DNA of 6,109 nucleotides from Planctomycetes bacterium RBG_16_41_13. GTDB lineage: Bacteria > Planctomycetota > Brocadiia > Brocadiales > Brocadiaceae. A program made the position numbers and the translations under genes. Location: positions 1-6,109 of the forward strand of contig MHYI01000035.1 in NCBI GenBank assembly GCA_001828295.1, read 5' to 3'. The first letter of the stretch is position 1. Every line of letters starts with the position of its first letter. Positions 1 through 5,324 of this stretch are shown in pieces. Below the pieces are notes generated by a model that was not told the origin of the DNA, ran no database searches, and saw only the letters and a program-made list of their open reading frames with translations.

Positions 1-1
1 G

Positions 2-211
2 CCGGCAACGATGTTTCTGGAGTGTATGCAGCCGCTTAATTATATTGGGAGCCAGGCAATGGTATTCTTAAGGCCATTTTTAACCTTTTTCTTTTCCCCC
101 AAAGAATATGATATGCTCCAGGGCATTCTTGAAAGAAGAAAGGGTATGAAGATGATCGTTGAAGCATTAGAAAAAGTGCCCCATCAGCAGGAAAATAAAA
201 AGAAAAGATAA
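2..211 (+). CDS. C-terminal part of an unrecognised protein (5' end outside window)
   Basis: The frame is open from the first complete codon at base 2 and closes with TAA at 209-211, so at least 69 residues are visible. The ATG at 11 may be internal, because the three codons before it (P-A-T) are also open and no Shine-Dalgarno site can be seen. The visible part has a hydrophobic stretch (about residues 20-34, with a GSQAMVFLRPFL core) that could be a membrane-associated or buried helix. After it comes a charged segment (SPKEYDMLQGILERRKG) and a lysine-rich end (ENKKKR). I do not recognise a named family. The gene ends 33 nt before the MutL-family gene on the same strand and probably shares its transcript. 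Some bacteria may keep a similar small protein beside MutL-type genes, but that is weak recall, not evidence. Confidence 0.55.
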   Translation, partial: PATMFLECMQPLNYIGSQAMVFLRPFLTFFFSPKEYDMLQGILERRKGMKMIVEALEKVPHQQENKKKR

Positions 212-244
212 ATAAAAAAGACTCTCTACGATTTAAAACAGATT

Positions 245-1336
245 ATGGAACAAAAATATACTGATTTGAATGTTATCATTGCCACAGATTGCGGCAGTAC
301 CACTACAAAAGCCATTTTAATTGAGAAAAAAGACGGCGTCTACCGGCAAACATTCAGGGGAGAATCACCAACAACCGTGGAAGCCCCTTTTGAAGACGTT
401 ACCCGTGGAGTACTCAATGCATTTGCGGAGGTAGAGGAACTTTCAGGCAGAAAGATTTTAGACGGAGAAAAAATTATCACTCCTGCCAGGGGCAATGTGG
501 GTGTTGATATTTATGTTTCCACGAGCAGCGCAGGCGGGGGATTGCAAATGATGGTTGCGGGGGCAGTCAAGACTATGACCGCAGAAAGCGCCCAAAGAGC
601 GGCATTGGGGGCAGGCGCAATCGTCATGGACGTCATTGCCTCAAATGATAAACGGCTACCTCATGAAAAAATTGATCGGATAAGACACCTGCGGCCTGAT
701 ATGATACTCCTTTCAGGAGGCACGGACGGGGGCACGGTTACCCACGTAGTGGAGCTGGCAGAATATATCGCGGCGGCGAATCCAAAACCAAGGCTCGGCA
801 TGTCATTTCAACTTCCCATTGTGTATGCAGGCAACAAGGACGTTCGTCAAAAAATTACCGAAATACTGGGGAAAAAAACTTCATTGCACATTACGGAAAA
901 CCTGCGTCCTACACTGGAGCGGGAAAATCTTTTCCCCGCGCGCCAGGAGATTCAAAAACTCTTTCTTGAACATGTCATGGCGCAGGCCCCGGGCTACAAG
1001 ACCCTTATGACCTGGACAGGCGCTCCGATTATGCCTACTCCGGCGGCAGTCGGTCTCATTATGCAGACGATAGCAAAGAGGGATACGATTAACGTTGTTG
1101 GGGTTGATATTGGTGGTGCAACGACGGATGTTTTTTCCGTTTATGGCGAGGTCTTCAACCGTACGGTTAGCGCAAATCTGGGAATGAGCTATAGCGTGTC
1201 AAATATTTTGGCAGAGGCGGGACTTCAGAATATTTTGAGGTGGATGCCTTTTGATATCGAGGAATCTGATTTAAGGAACAGGATTAAGAATAAAATGATC
1301 CGCCCTACGACCATACCGCAAACTCTGATGAACTAA
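245..1336 (+). CDS. MutL-family ATPase, N-terminal fragment (363 codons)
   Basis: This is the largest single-frame piece of the MutL-family gene. It carries both phosphate-binding motifs (DCGSTTTK at 15-22 and DIGGATTD at 288-295). Family-like sequence runs to about residue 361 (IRPTTIPQTL). The last two residues before TAA (M-N) are out-of-frame readthrough: the adjacent frame continues from 1327 with D-E-L-K-I-E-Q-A, which is the expected continuation. A protein made from this fragment alone would lack the adenosine-binding GSGG motif and the C-terminal domain, so it would probably not bind nucleotide properly. Confidence 0.6.
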   Translation: MEQKYTDLNVIIATDCGSTTTKAILIEKKDGVYRQTFRGESPTTVEAPFEDVTRGVLNAFAEVEELSGRKILDGEKIITPARGNVGVDIYVSTSSAGGGLQMMVAGAVKTMTAESAQRAALGAGAIVMDVIASNDKRLPHEKIDRIRHLRPDMILLSGGTDGGTVTHVVELAEYIAAANPKPRLGMSFQLPIVYAGNKDVRQKITEILGKKTSLHITENLRPTLERENLFPARQEIQKLFLEHVMAQAPGYKTLMTWTGAPIMPTPAAVGLIMQTIAKRDTINVVGVDIGGATTDVFSVYGEVFNRTVSANLGMSYSVSNILAEAGLQNILRWMPFDIEESDLRNRIKNKMIRPTTIPQTLMN

Positions 1337-1770
1337 AAATAGAGCAGGCATTGTCGCGTGAAGCGCTCAGGCTTTCCTTTGATCAGCATAAATCATTGGC
1401 AGTCGGGTTAAGAGGGGTGCAAAGGGAGAGGGATATTTCCGAAGCGTTACAACAGGATGTTTCAGAAGAAACGATTGTTGATATGCTAAAATTAGATCTT
1501 CTGGTTGGCAGCGGAGGGGTATTATCCCATGCGCCGCGAAGGGCACAATCGATGCTTATGATGATAGACGCCTTTCAGCCGGAAGGAATAACGAGGATTG
1601 CCGTAGACAGTATTTTCATGATGCCGCATCTCGGCGTCCTTTCCTCAATAAATGAAAAGGCGGCAACGGAGGTATTTATGAAAGATTGCCTGATTCATCT
1701 TGGAACCTGCGTTTCTCTTGCAAAAAGCCGTACCGGCAAGCAGGAGAGGCATGTCTGTCATATAAAATAA
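1327..1770 (+). CDS. MutL-family ATPase, middle fragment in shifted frame
   Basis: The family-like sequence resumes at 1327 (D-E-L-K-I-E-Q-A-L-S-R-E-A-L-R-L) and includes DLLVGSGGVLSHAPRR, the likely adenosine-contacting motif, and AVDSIFMMPHLGVLSS. There is no credible independent start; the TTG at 1351 lies inside conserved sequence and has no ribosome binding site. From about 1722-1743 onward this frame ceases to look like the family and stops at 1768-1770, while frame 3 takes over. It is a piece of the broken gene, not a gene of its own. Confidence 0.5.
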   Translation, partial: DELKIEQALSREALRLSFDQHKSLAVGLRGVQRERDISEALQQDVSEETIVDMLKLDLLVGSGGVLSHAPRRAQSMLMMIDAFQPEGITRIAVDSIFMMPHLGVLSSINEKAATEVFMKDCLIHLGTCVSLAKSRTGKQERHVCHIK

Positions 1771-2051
1771 CCCTGCCCGCGGGAGAAATAAGGGAAGAAT
1801 CGATGCCGTTCGGAGATTTGCGCGTGATACCCCTTGATATTAATGAAACAGCGGAAATGGAAATATCCCCATCGAAGAATTATGACGTTGGCAAGGGAAA
1901 GGGGAAGGCTATCACCGCACATGTCCACGGCGGTGTTGTCGGCGTTGTGATAGATACCCGCGGAAGGCCCGTTGTTTTGGCGAAAGACAAAATCTCGCGG
2001 GTAGAGCAATTAAAGAAATGGACACAAGCCCTTGATGCATATCCGCAATAG
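1722..2051 (+). CDS. MutL-family ATPase, C-terminal fragment in third frame
   Basis: This frame carries the end of the MutL-family protein: ACLSYKITLPAGEIREE, then PFGDLRVIPLDINETAEME, a glycine/lysine segment (DVGKGKGKA), and HGGVVGVVIDTRGRPVVL, closing with TAA at 2049-2051. The frame is open further upstream (from at least 1686), so the exact switch point cannot be fixed by ORF limits. The A5 run at 1722-1726 is the most likely place for a lost base. There is no independent start codon with a ribosome binding site. Confidence 0.5.
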   Translation, partial: KKPYRQAGEACLSYKITLPAGEIREESMPFGDLRVIPLDINETAEMEISPSKNYDVGKGKGKAITAHVHGGVVGVVIDTRGRPVVLAKDKISRVEQLKKWTQALDAYPQ

Positions 2052-2073
2052 AAGTTTTACCCGGACTAAATTT

Positions 2074-2081
2074 AAAAAGGA
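2074..2081 (+). promoter_or_regulatory. weak, distant ribosome binding site (AAAAAGGA)
   Basis: A purine-rich AAGGA lies 14 nt before the ATG at 2096, farther than the usual 5-10 nt. An in-frame TAA at 2090-2092 rules out any upstream start, so ATG 2096 is fixed despite the long spacer. Confidence 0.4.
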
Positions 2082-2095
2082 TTTTGTGATAAAAC

Positions 2096-3220
2096 ATGAC
2101 ACACGCATATACCCCTGGTTTACGCATATCTGAAAAAACAAAAATCGCAAGCCGAAGATCCTTGCCCTTGCTGGGTGACGTTCTTGTAAAAAAAGGCGCT
2201 GCGCTGAAGGCTGAGGACGTTGTAGCAGTCACCCATTTACCCGGCAAAGTGCACGTCACTAATGCGGTTAACCGGCTGGGGATTCAACCAAAAGACCTTA
2301 CGGATTACATGTTGAAAAAAGAGGGGGATTCCGTCCAGAAAAACGAACCCATTGCGGAGACAAGGCCATGGCTGAAGATGATGAAGTCTGTTTTGCAATC
2401 ACCCATTACCGGTACTATTGAAACAATCTCTACGGTAACGGGGCAAATTCTTTTGCGCGAACCTCCAAGGCCGATCGAGGTATATTCCCATATTGATGGC
2501 ATCGTTACGGAAATAATGGAAAAAGAGGGTGTAGTGGTAGAAACGGTTGGCGCCTTTATACAGGGAATTTTTGGAGTTGGCGGGGAAACGGTTGGCGAAC
2601 TTGCAATCGCCGTTGATAGCCCTGATGATGTAGTTACCGCAGAGAAAATCCGTTCTGAATACAAAGGCAAAATTATTGTTGGCGGCGCTTTTGTTGAATA
2701 TGATACCATTGAAAAGGCAAAAACGATCGGCGTTAAAGGTATAATTGTCGGCGGTTTTAATGATGAGGACCTTAAGAAACTCCTGGGATATGATTTAGGC
2801 GTGGCGATTACCGGCTCGGAAGAAATAGGCATAACGCTTATCATTACGGAAGGGTTTGGGCGCATACAAATGGCGCAAAGGACGTTCGAATTGCTCAAAT
2901 CCCGCGCAGGCGCCAAGGTTTCCATAAACGGGGCGACTCAGATACGTGCAGGGGTGGTACGTCCTGAAATTATAATACCGCTTGCAACCCGGACAACCGG
3001 AGAGAAAGACGCGGTTACGGCAGACAGAGGTATGGAAATCGGAGATCCGGTAAGGGTTATTCGTGCGCCCTATTTTGGCAGGATCGGAAACATCAAGGCA
3101 CTGCCCTTTTCCCCACAACTCATCGAAACGGAAGCCACTGTACGCGTGCTTGAAGTAGCATTTGCAGACGGTACATCTGCGGTTGTTCCCAGGACAAATG
3201 TGGAAATGATTGAAGCGTAA
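2096..3220 (+). CDS. Conserved protein with lipoyl/RnfC-like beta-sandwich segment and KOW-like C-terminus, partner of the MutL-family gene
   Basis: This intact 374-residue protein has no named family that I can assign. Residues 24-60 (LLGDVLVKKGAALKAEDVVAV, then LPGKVHVTNAVNRLG) and 71-150 read as beta-sandwich sequence of the lipoyl/biotinyl or RnfC type, with SPITGTIETI at 102-111 and a second strand set, SHIDGIVTEIMEKEG, at 131-145. The usual acceptor lysine would fall at about position 95, which is Met; Lys94 and Lys97 lie beside it, so biotin or lipoate attachment is not supported. Residues 190-300 form a glycine-rich alpha/beta region (GKIIVGGAFVEYDTIEKAK, GVKGIIVGGF, VAITGSEEIGITLIITEGFG). 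Residues 315-374 (IGDPVRVIRAPYFGRIGNI) resemble a KOW-type small barrel. There is no signal peptide or membrane segment, so it is probably cytoplasmic. It starts 44 nt after the MutL-family gene, so the two are probably co-transcribed and may act together; this is inference. Confidence 0.85.
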   Translation: MTHAYTPGLRISEKTKIASRRSLPLLGDVLVKKGAALKAEDVVAVTHLPGKVHVTNAVNRLGIQPKDLTDYMLKKEGDSVQKNEPIAETRPWLKMMKSVLQSPITGTIETISTVTGQILLREPPRPIEVYSHIDGIVTEIMEKEGVVVETVGAFIQGIFGVGGETVGELAIAVDSPDDVVTAEKIRSEYKGKIIVGGAFVEYDTIEKAKTIGVKGIIVGGFNDEDLKKLLGYDLGVAITGSEEIGITLIITEGFGRIQMAQRTFELLKSRAGAKVSINGATQIRAGVVRPEIIIPLATRTTGEKDAVTADRGMEIGDPVRVIRAPYFGRIGNIKALPFSPQLIETEATVRVLEVAFADGTSAVVPRTNVEMIEA

Positions 3221-3292
3221 TTACGCCTTTACGTACGGAAGATACATGCAACGTATTTCCTCCATCCCAGAAGCATTCCCGTATATTCAGGC

Positions 3293-3342
3293 GGGTTCAG
3301 GTTTGCAACCGTTCGGCTGAGCTCACGACGAAGCCTGAACCC
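3293..3342. repeat. imperfect inverted repeat, possible bidirectional terminator or REP-like hairpin
   Basis: The left arm GGGTTCAGGTTT (3293-3304) pairs with AAGCCTGAACCC (3331-3342) over 12 bp with one G-U pair. The 26-nt interior contains the palindrome TGAGCTCA (3318-3325). It lies about 70 nt after the stop of the 374-residue gene and 155 nt beyond the stop of the convergent lipoprotein gene, where a terminator would be expected. No T-run follows either arm directly, so a classical rho-independent terminator is doubtful. The inner GTTCGGCTGAGCTCACGACG resembles an intergenic palindrome that I recall from many environmental genomes. Confidence 0.5.
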
Positions 3343-3368
3343 ATAGTTTATTTGGAAAATAGCGCTTT

Positions 3369-3468
3369 ATAGTATTACCCTGTAAAAACTTCTTTTTTTG
3401 TAAGTTTTTCTTTGTGCCCTTTGTGGTTAAACTCTTTTTGGTTGAGGATTATTTTGCATTGATGCAAA
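3369..3468 (+). repeat. dispersed intergenic repeat, copy A
   Basis: This begins ATAGTATTACCCTGTAAAAAC, has a T-rich stretch and TAAGTTTTTCTTTGTG, then CCCTTTGTGGTTA and CTCTTTTTGGTTGAGG. The same order of segments recurs at 4024-4126 (same strand) and 5943-6061 (opposite strand). The copy ends with a small hairpin, TTTGCA-TTGA-TGCAAA (3453-3468), at the place where the other copies also carry a short palindrome. It lies in the intergenic space downstream of the lipoprotein gene; no ORF crosses it. Confidence 0.75.
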
Positions 3469-3497
3469 GCCTTCATCCCCCCAACCATTAACCAGCT

Positions 3498-3776
3498 TTA
3501 TTCAGCAGGTAATCTTTCAGCTTCAGCTTCAGCCTCAGCGGCTTCGGCCTTAGCAGCTTCTTCTTTCTGTTGTTTTTCTTTCCGTTTTTTTTCTGCCTGC
3601 CTTATGTCATATTCAAGCTCCCGGTTGAGTTTGTCCGCATCCGTTTTCGAGTCATCAATAAAAAATTGCTCTGAGGTTTTAAATTTTATATGTACCCTTT
3701 CGCCACCGCAGCCTGTAAAAATGAACGAAATAGCAAGAATTGATATTGTCTGTAAGAGATAATTTTGTAGTTTCAT
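3498..3776 (-). CDS. small predicted lipoprotein with charged helical tail
   Basis: This 92-residue protein starts with a lipoprotein signal: K3, a hydrophobic core LLQTISILAISFIF, and a lipobox FTGC with Cys23 as the lipidation site. Phe at -3 is less common than Leu but tolerated. The mature part is short: a segment GERVHIKFKTSEQFFIDDSKTDADK, then an almost uninterrupted charged region (residues 50-92, rich in Glu, Lys, Ala) that should form one long helix or coiled coil. The Ala-Glu end comes from an imperfect CTTCAG-type hexamer repeat in the DNA (about 3515-3560) and may vary in length between strains. No known family is recognised. The gene stands alone on the minus strand, with about 280 nt empty downstream and 360 nt upstream. 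A role as a small periplasm-facing structural or helper lipoprotein is only a guess. Confidence 0.75.
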   Translation of the reverse strand: MKLQNYLLQTISILAISFIFTGCGGERVHIKFKTSEQFFIDDSKTDADKLNRELEYDIRQAEKKRKEKQQKEEAAKAEAAEAEAEAERLPAE

Positions 3777-3785
3777 GCATAGTAT

Positions 3786-3791
3786 TCCTTT
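3786..3791 (-). promoter_or_regulatory. ribosome binding site of the lipoprotein gene (AAAGGA)
   Basis: On the minus strand AAAGGA stands 9 nt before the ATG at 3776. This supports that start over the overlapping out-of-frame ATG 4 nt upstream. Confidence 0.55.
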
Positions 3792-3819
3792 AATGAAATA
3801 TTAAAACGGAGGGTTTTCA

Positions 3820-3837
3820 TTTAGTACCTTTAGTACC
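3820..3837. repeat. tandem 9-mer TTTAGTACC x2 upstream of the lipoprotein gene
   Basis: Two perfect adjacent copies of TTTAGTACC (GGTACTAAA on the gene's strand) lie 44-61 nt before the lipoprotein start. The position would suit an operator or activator site, but a chance duplication cannot be excluded, and I could not place a convincing -35/-10 pair beside it. Confidence 0.4.
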
Positions 3838-3892
3838 TTATCAGTAATTTATTTGCATTTTTTGGCAAAATATATACTGGTGAAATCCAAAG

Positions 3893-3960
3893 TCCTCAAT
3901 ACTCAATCTCCAGTCTGCAATCTTGTACGACTGCCTACTGGCGATTGCCGGCTGCCGATT
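3893..3960. repeat. degenerate tandem repeat tract with 7-bp period
   Basis: The sequence can be cut into successive 7-mers: TCCTCAA, TACTCAA, TCTCCAG, TCTGCAA, TCTTGTA, then after a one-base slip GACTGCC, TACTGGC, GATTGCC, GGCTGCC, GATT. Neighbouring units differ by one to four bases, and the consensus drifts from TCYNCAA to GRYTGCC. It lies between the lipoprotein gene and mtnA in non-coding sequence. The layout is like the short tandemly repeated heptamers (STRR) described in heterocystous cyanobacteria, though the unit sequence differs. Confidence 0.6.
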
Positions 3961-4023
3961 TTAATCTGGTTTCTTTTTTCATGATTTTTTGGTTCTTGCC
4001 ATGCCAGCTTAAGGAATATATAA

Positions 4024-4126
4024 ATAGTATTACCCTACCCTGCAAAAACCTCTTTTTTTGTAAGTTTTTCCTCGTGCCCTTCGTGCTTCGTGGTTAAAAT
4101 CTTTTTGGTGGAGGCTGGCTATGCCA
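4024..4126 (+). repeat. dispersed intergenic repeat, copy B
   Basis: This has the same segment order as copy A: ATAGTATTACCCTACCCTG (with ACCCT duplicated), the T-run, TAAGTTTTTCCTCGTG, CCCTTCGTGCTTCGTGGTTA, and TCTTTTTGGTGGAGG. It ends with the hairpin TGGC-TAT-GCCA (4116-4126). It finishes just 13 nt before the 3' end of mtnA, so the mtnA transcript probably runs into it. It is more diverged from A and C than those two are from each other. Confidence 0.72.
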
Positions 4127-4139
4127 CTTCTATGAAATG

Positions 4140-5189
4140 TTATTTACCTAAAATTTTTTGCACGTTTTCCGTGGAAGGTTTTTCTATTACTCCTTTCTCC
4201 GTAATAATCGCGGTAATGTTTTTTGCCGGCGTTACATCAAAGGCGGGATTGAATACCTTTACTCCCTCCGGCGCCGTTCTTTTGCCAAACCCGCAGGTAA
4301 CTTCCTCTGATGACCGTTCTTCAATGGGAATTTCATCGCCCGATGTGGTATTCAGGTCAAATGTAGATACCGGAGCCGCGATATAGAAAGGAATACCATG
4401 TTCCTTGGCCAGGATTGATACGCCATATGTGCCAATCTTATTTGCGGCGTCGCCATTTGCCGCAATCCTGTCTGCGCCCACAATAACACACTGAATCTTG
4501 CCTAATTTCATTACATGAGCCGCCATGTTGTCGCATATAAGAGTAACGTCTATGCCGGCATGCATGAGTTCCCATGTCGTAAGTCGTGCGCCTTGCAAAA
4601 GTGGGCGGGTTTCGTCAGCATAGACCTTAAATTTTTTACCGTTTTCGTTTGCCTTAAACATAACTGCCAGCGCGGTGCCGTAATCTGCCGTGGCAAGTCC
4701 GCCTGCATTGCAATGGGTAAGAACGCCGTCACCGTCTTTAATAAACTTCGCTCCGTTTTCCCCTATTTGCCTGCAAATAGATTTGTCTTCATTTTGAACA
4801 TTGATTGCTTCCTGCAAGAGGATTTCTTTGATTGTATGAACCGGTTTATTACGGTTTTCCCATGCAACACGTTCCATTCTGGAAAGCCCCCAGAAAAGAT
4901 TTACCGCCGTAGGTCGTGAGGAACCAAGATAGTTTGTAACATTCTTTAGTTCTTTAAAAAAAGTCTCTGTATCATCGGTGCGAATATCTTTGATTCCCAA
5001 TAACACGCCGGTAACCGCTGCGATGCCAATTGCCGGCGCACCTCGTACCGTGAGCGTTTTAATTGCGTGCCAGATACTCTTTAAGTCTTCACAATAGATG
5101 TACTTTAGTTCAGCAGGCAACATGGTCTGGTCGATCAATCGAACACGACCTTCTACATTCCCTTCCCACTCTATGGTTGGTAACGGCAT
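4140..5189 (-). CDS. mtnA: S-methyl-5-thioribose-1-phosphate isomerase MtnA
   Basis: This enzyme converts 5-methylthioribose 1-phosphate (an aldose) to 5-methylthioribulose 1-phosphate in the cytoplasm, a step of methionine salvage from methylthioadenosine. The 349-residue length is normal for the aIF-2B/MtnA family. Family marks are visible: TVRGAPAIGIAAV (47-59) for substrate phosphate binding, THCNAGGLAT (158-167) with the catalytic Cys160, DETRPLLQGARLT (192-204), DNMAAHVM (220-227), and GADRIAANGDAANKIGT (238-254) with catalytic Asp240. These positions match the numbering of the Bacillus subtilis enzyme. The end has VFNPAFDVTP (312-321), also typical. ATG 5189 is backed by AAGGAG with a 5-nt spacer. 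It lies 135 nt after purE on the same strand. No other methionine-salvage gene is in the window, so the fate of its product is not shown here. Confidence 0.96.
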   Translation of the reverse strand: MPLPTIEWEGNVEGRVRLIDQTMLPAELKYIYCEDLKSIWHAIKTLTVRGAPAIGIAAVTGVLLGIKDIRTDDTETFFKELKNVTNYLGSSRPTAVNLFWGLSRMERVAWENRNKPVHTIKEILLQEAINVQNEDKSICRQIGENGAKFIKDGDGVLTHCNAGGLATADYGTALAVMFKANENGKKFKVYADETRPLLQGARLTTWELMHAGIDVTLICDNMAAHVMKLGKIQCVIVGADRIAANGDAANKIGTYGVSILAKEHGIPFYIAAPVSTFDLNTTSGDEIPIEERSSEEVTCGFGKRTAPEGVKVFNPAFDVTPAKNITAIITEKGVIEKPSTENVQKILGK

Positions 5190-5194
5190 TTCAT

Positions 5195-5200
5195 CTCCTT
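5195..5200 (-). promoter_or_regulatory. ribosome binding site of mtnA (AAGGAG)
   Basis: AAGGAG on the minus strand is separated from the mtnA ATG by 5 nt (ATGAA), a near-ideal arrangement that fixes the start codon. Confidence 0.8.
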
Positions 5201-5276
5201 ATGTAATAATACATACCATCTATTTATGCGGGTCACAGGATTGCTTGAGTCATAATGCCTGCATTTGTAAACAGAT

Positions 5277-5295
5277 ATTAAAATGCGCCCCGCAT
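5277..5295 (-). terminator. possible weak hairpin terminator after purE
   Basis: Reading the minus strand, ATGCG-GGG-CGCAT forms a 5-bp perfect stem (5283-5295) followed by TTTAAT, about 30 nt after the purE stop. The stem is short and the T-run poor, so it would at most attenuate transcription between purE and mtnA. Confidence 0.25.
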
Positions 5296-5324
5296 GTCAC
5301 CTATAAAAAAACATGTTACTCTTG

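Larger units (their letters stand above)
245..2051 (+). pseudogene. MutL-family ASKHA ATPase (glutamate mutase accessory type), interrupted by two single-base frameshifts
   Basis: Joined across its three frames, this region encodes about 602 residues of a MutL-family protein. This is the actin-like ATPase family named after the gene beside clostridial glutamate mutase, unrelated to mismatch-repair MutL. ASKHA motifs appear in order: phosphate-1 loop ATDCGSTTTKA (Asp15), LLSGGTDGG (about 155-163), phosphate-2 motif GVDIGGATTD (286-295), and an adenosine-type motif VGSGGVLSH after the first frame slip. The C-terminal piece has the family-like PFGDLRVIPL and HGGVVGVVIDTRGRP segments. Members are thought to act as chaperones or reactivators of B12-dependent mutases; the partner here is unknown. 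The frame goes 2, then 1, then 3, as if one base were lost near 1325 and another between about 1722 and 1743. Sequence on both sides stays conserved, so the damage is recent or a sequencing error. ATG 245 is the only reasonable start; no clear ribosome binding site precedes it. Confidence 0.82.
3777..4139. other. 363-nt intergenic region holding only repeats
   Basis: Between the lipoprotein start and the mtnA stop there is no supported gene. The region holds the lipoprotein ribosome binding site, the tandem 9-mer, the 7-bp-period tract and repeat copy B. The part at 3838-3892 is A/T-rich and may hold the lipoprotein promoter; this is not certain. Confidence 0.6.

Noticed and set aside
1722..1743. 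Programmed -1 ribosomal frameshift in the MutL-family gene
   Set aside because: The codons here are GCA-AAA-AGC, not a canonical X-XXY-YYZ heptamer in the right phase. A second slip at 1325 with no slippery site makes a programmed mechanism unlikely.
245..2051. DNA mismatch-repair MutL
   Set aside because: The name is shared, but the sequence has ASKHA phosphate motifs (DCGSTTTK, DIGGATTD) and none of the GHKL ATPase motifs of mismatch-repair MutL.
2305..2925. 206-codon open frame on the minus strand inside the 374-residue gene
   Set aside because: It is Ser/Pro/Ile-rich with no family resemblance and lies wholly opposite a well-formed protein; it is a shadow frame.
3369..4126. CRISPR array from the repeated segments
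   Set aside because: Copies are about 650 bp apart, imperfect, differ in length, and have genes between them instead of uniform spacers.
4515..4919. 134-codon plus-strand frame within mtnA
   Set aside because: It is fully antisense to conserved MtnA including the Cys160 region and resembles no protein.
5190..5324. SAM or other riboswitch before mtnA
   Set aside because: No recognisable conserved core or multi-helix arrangement is visible in the 135-nt gap; only one small hairpin is present.
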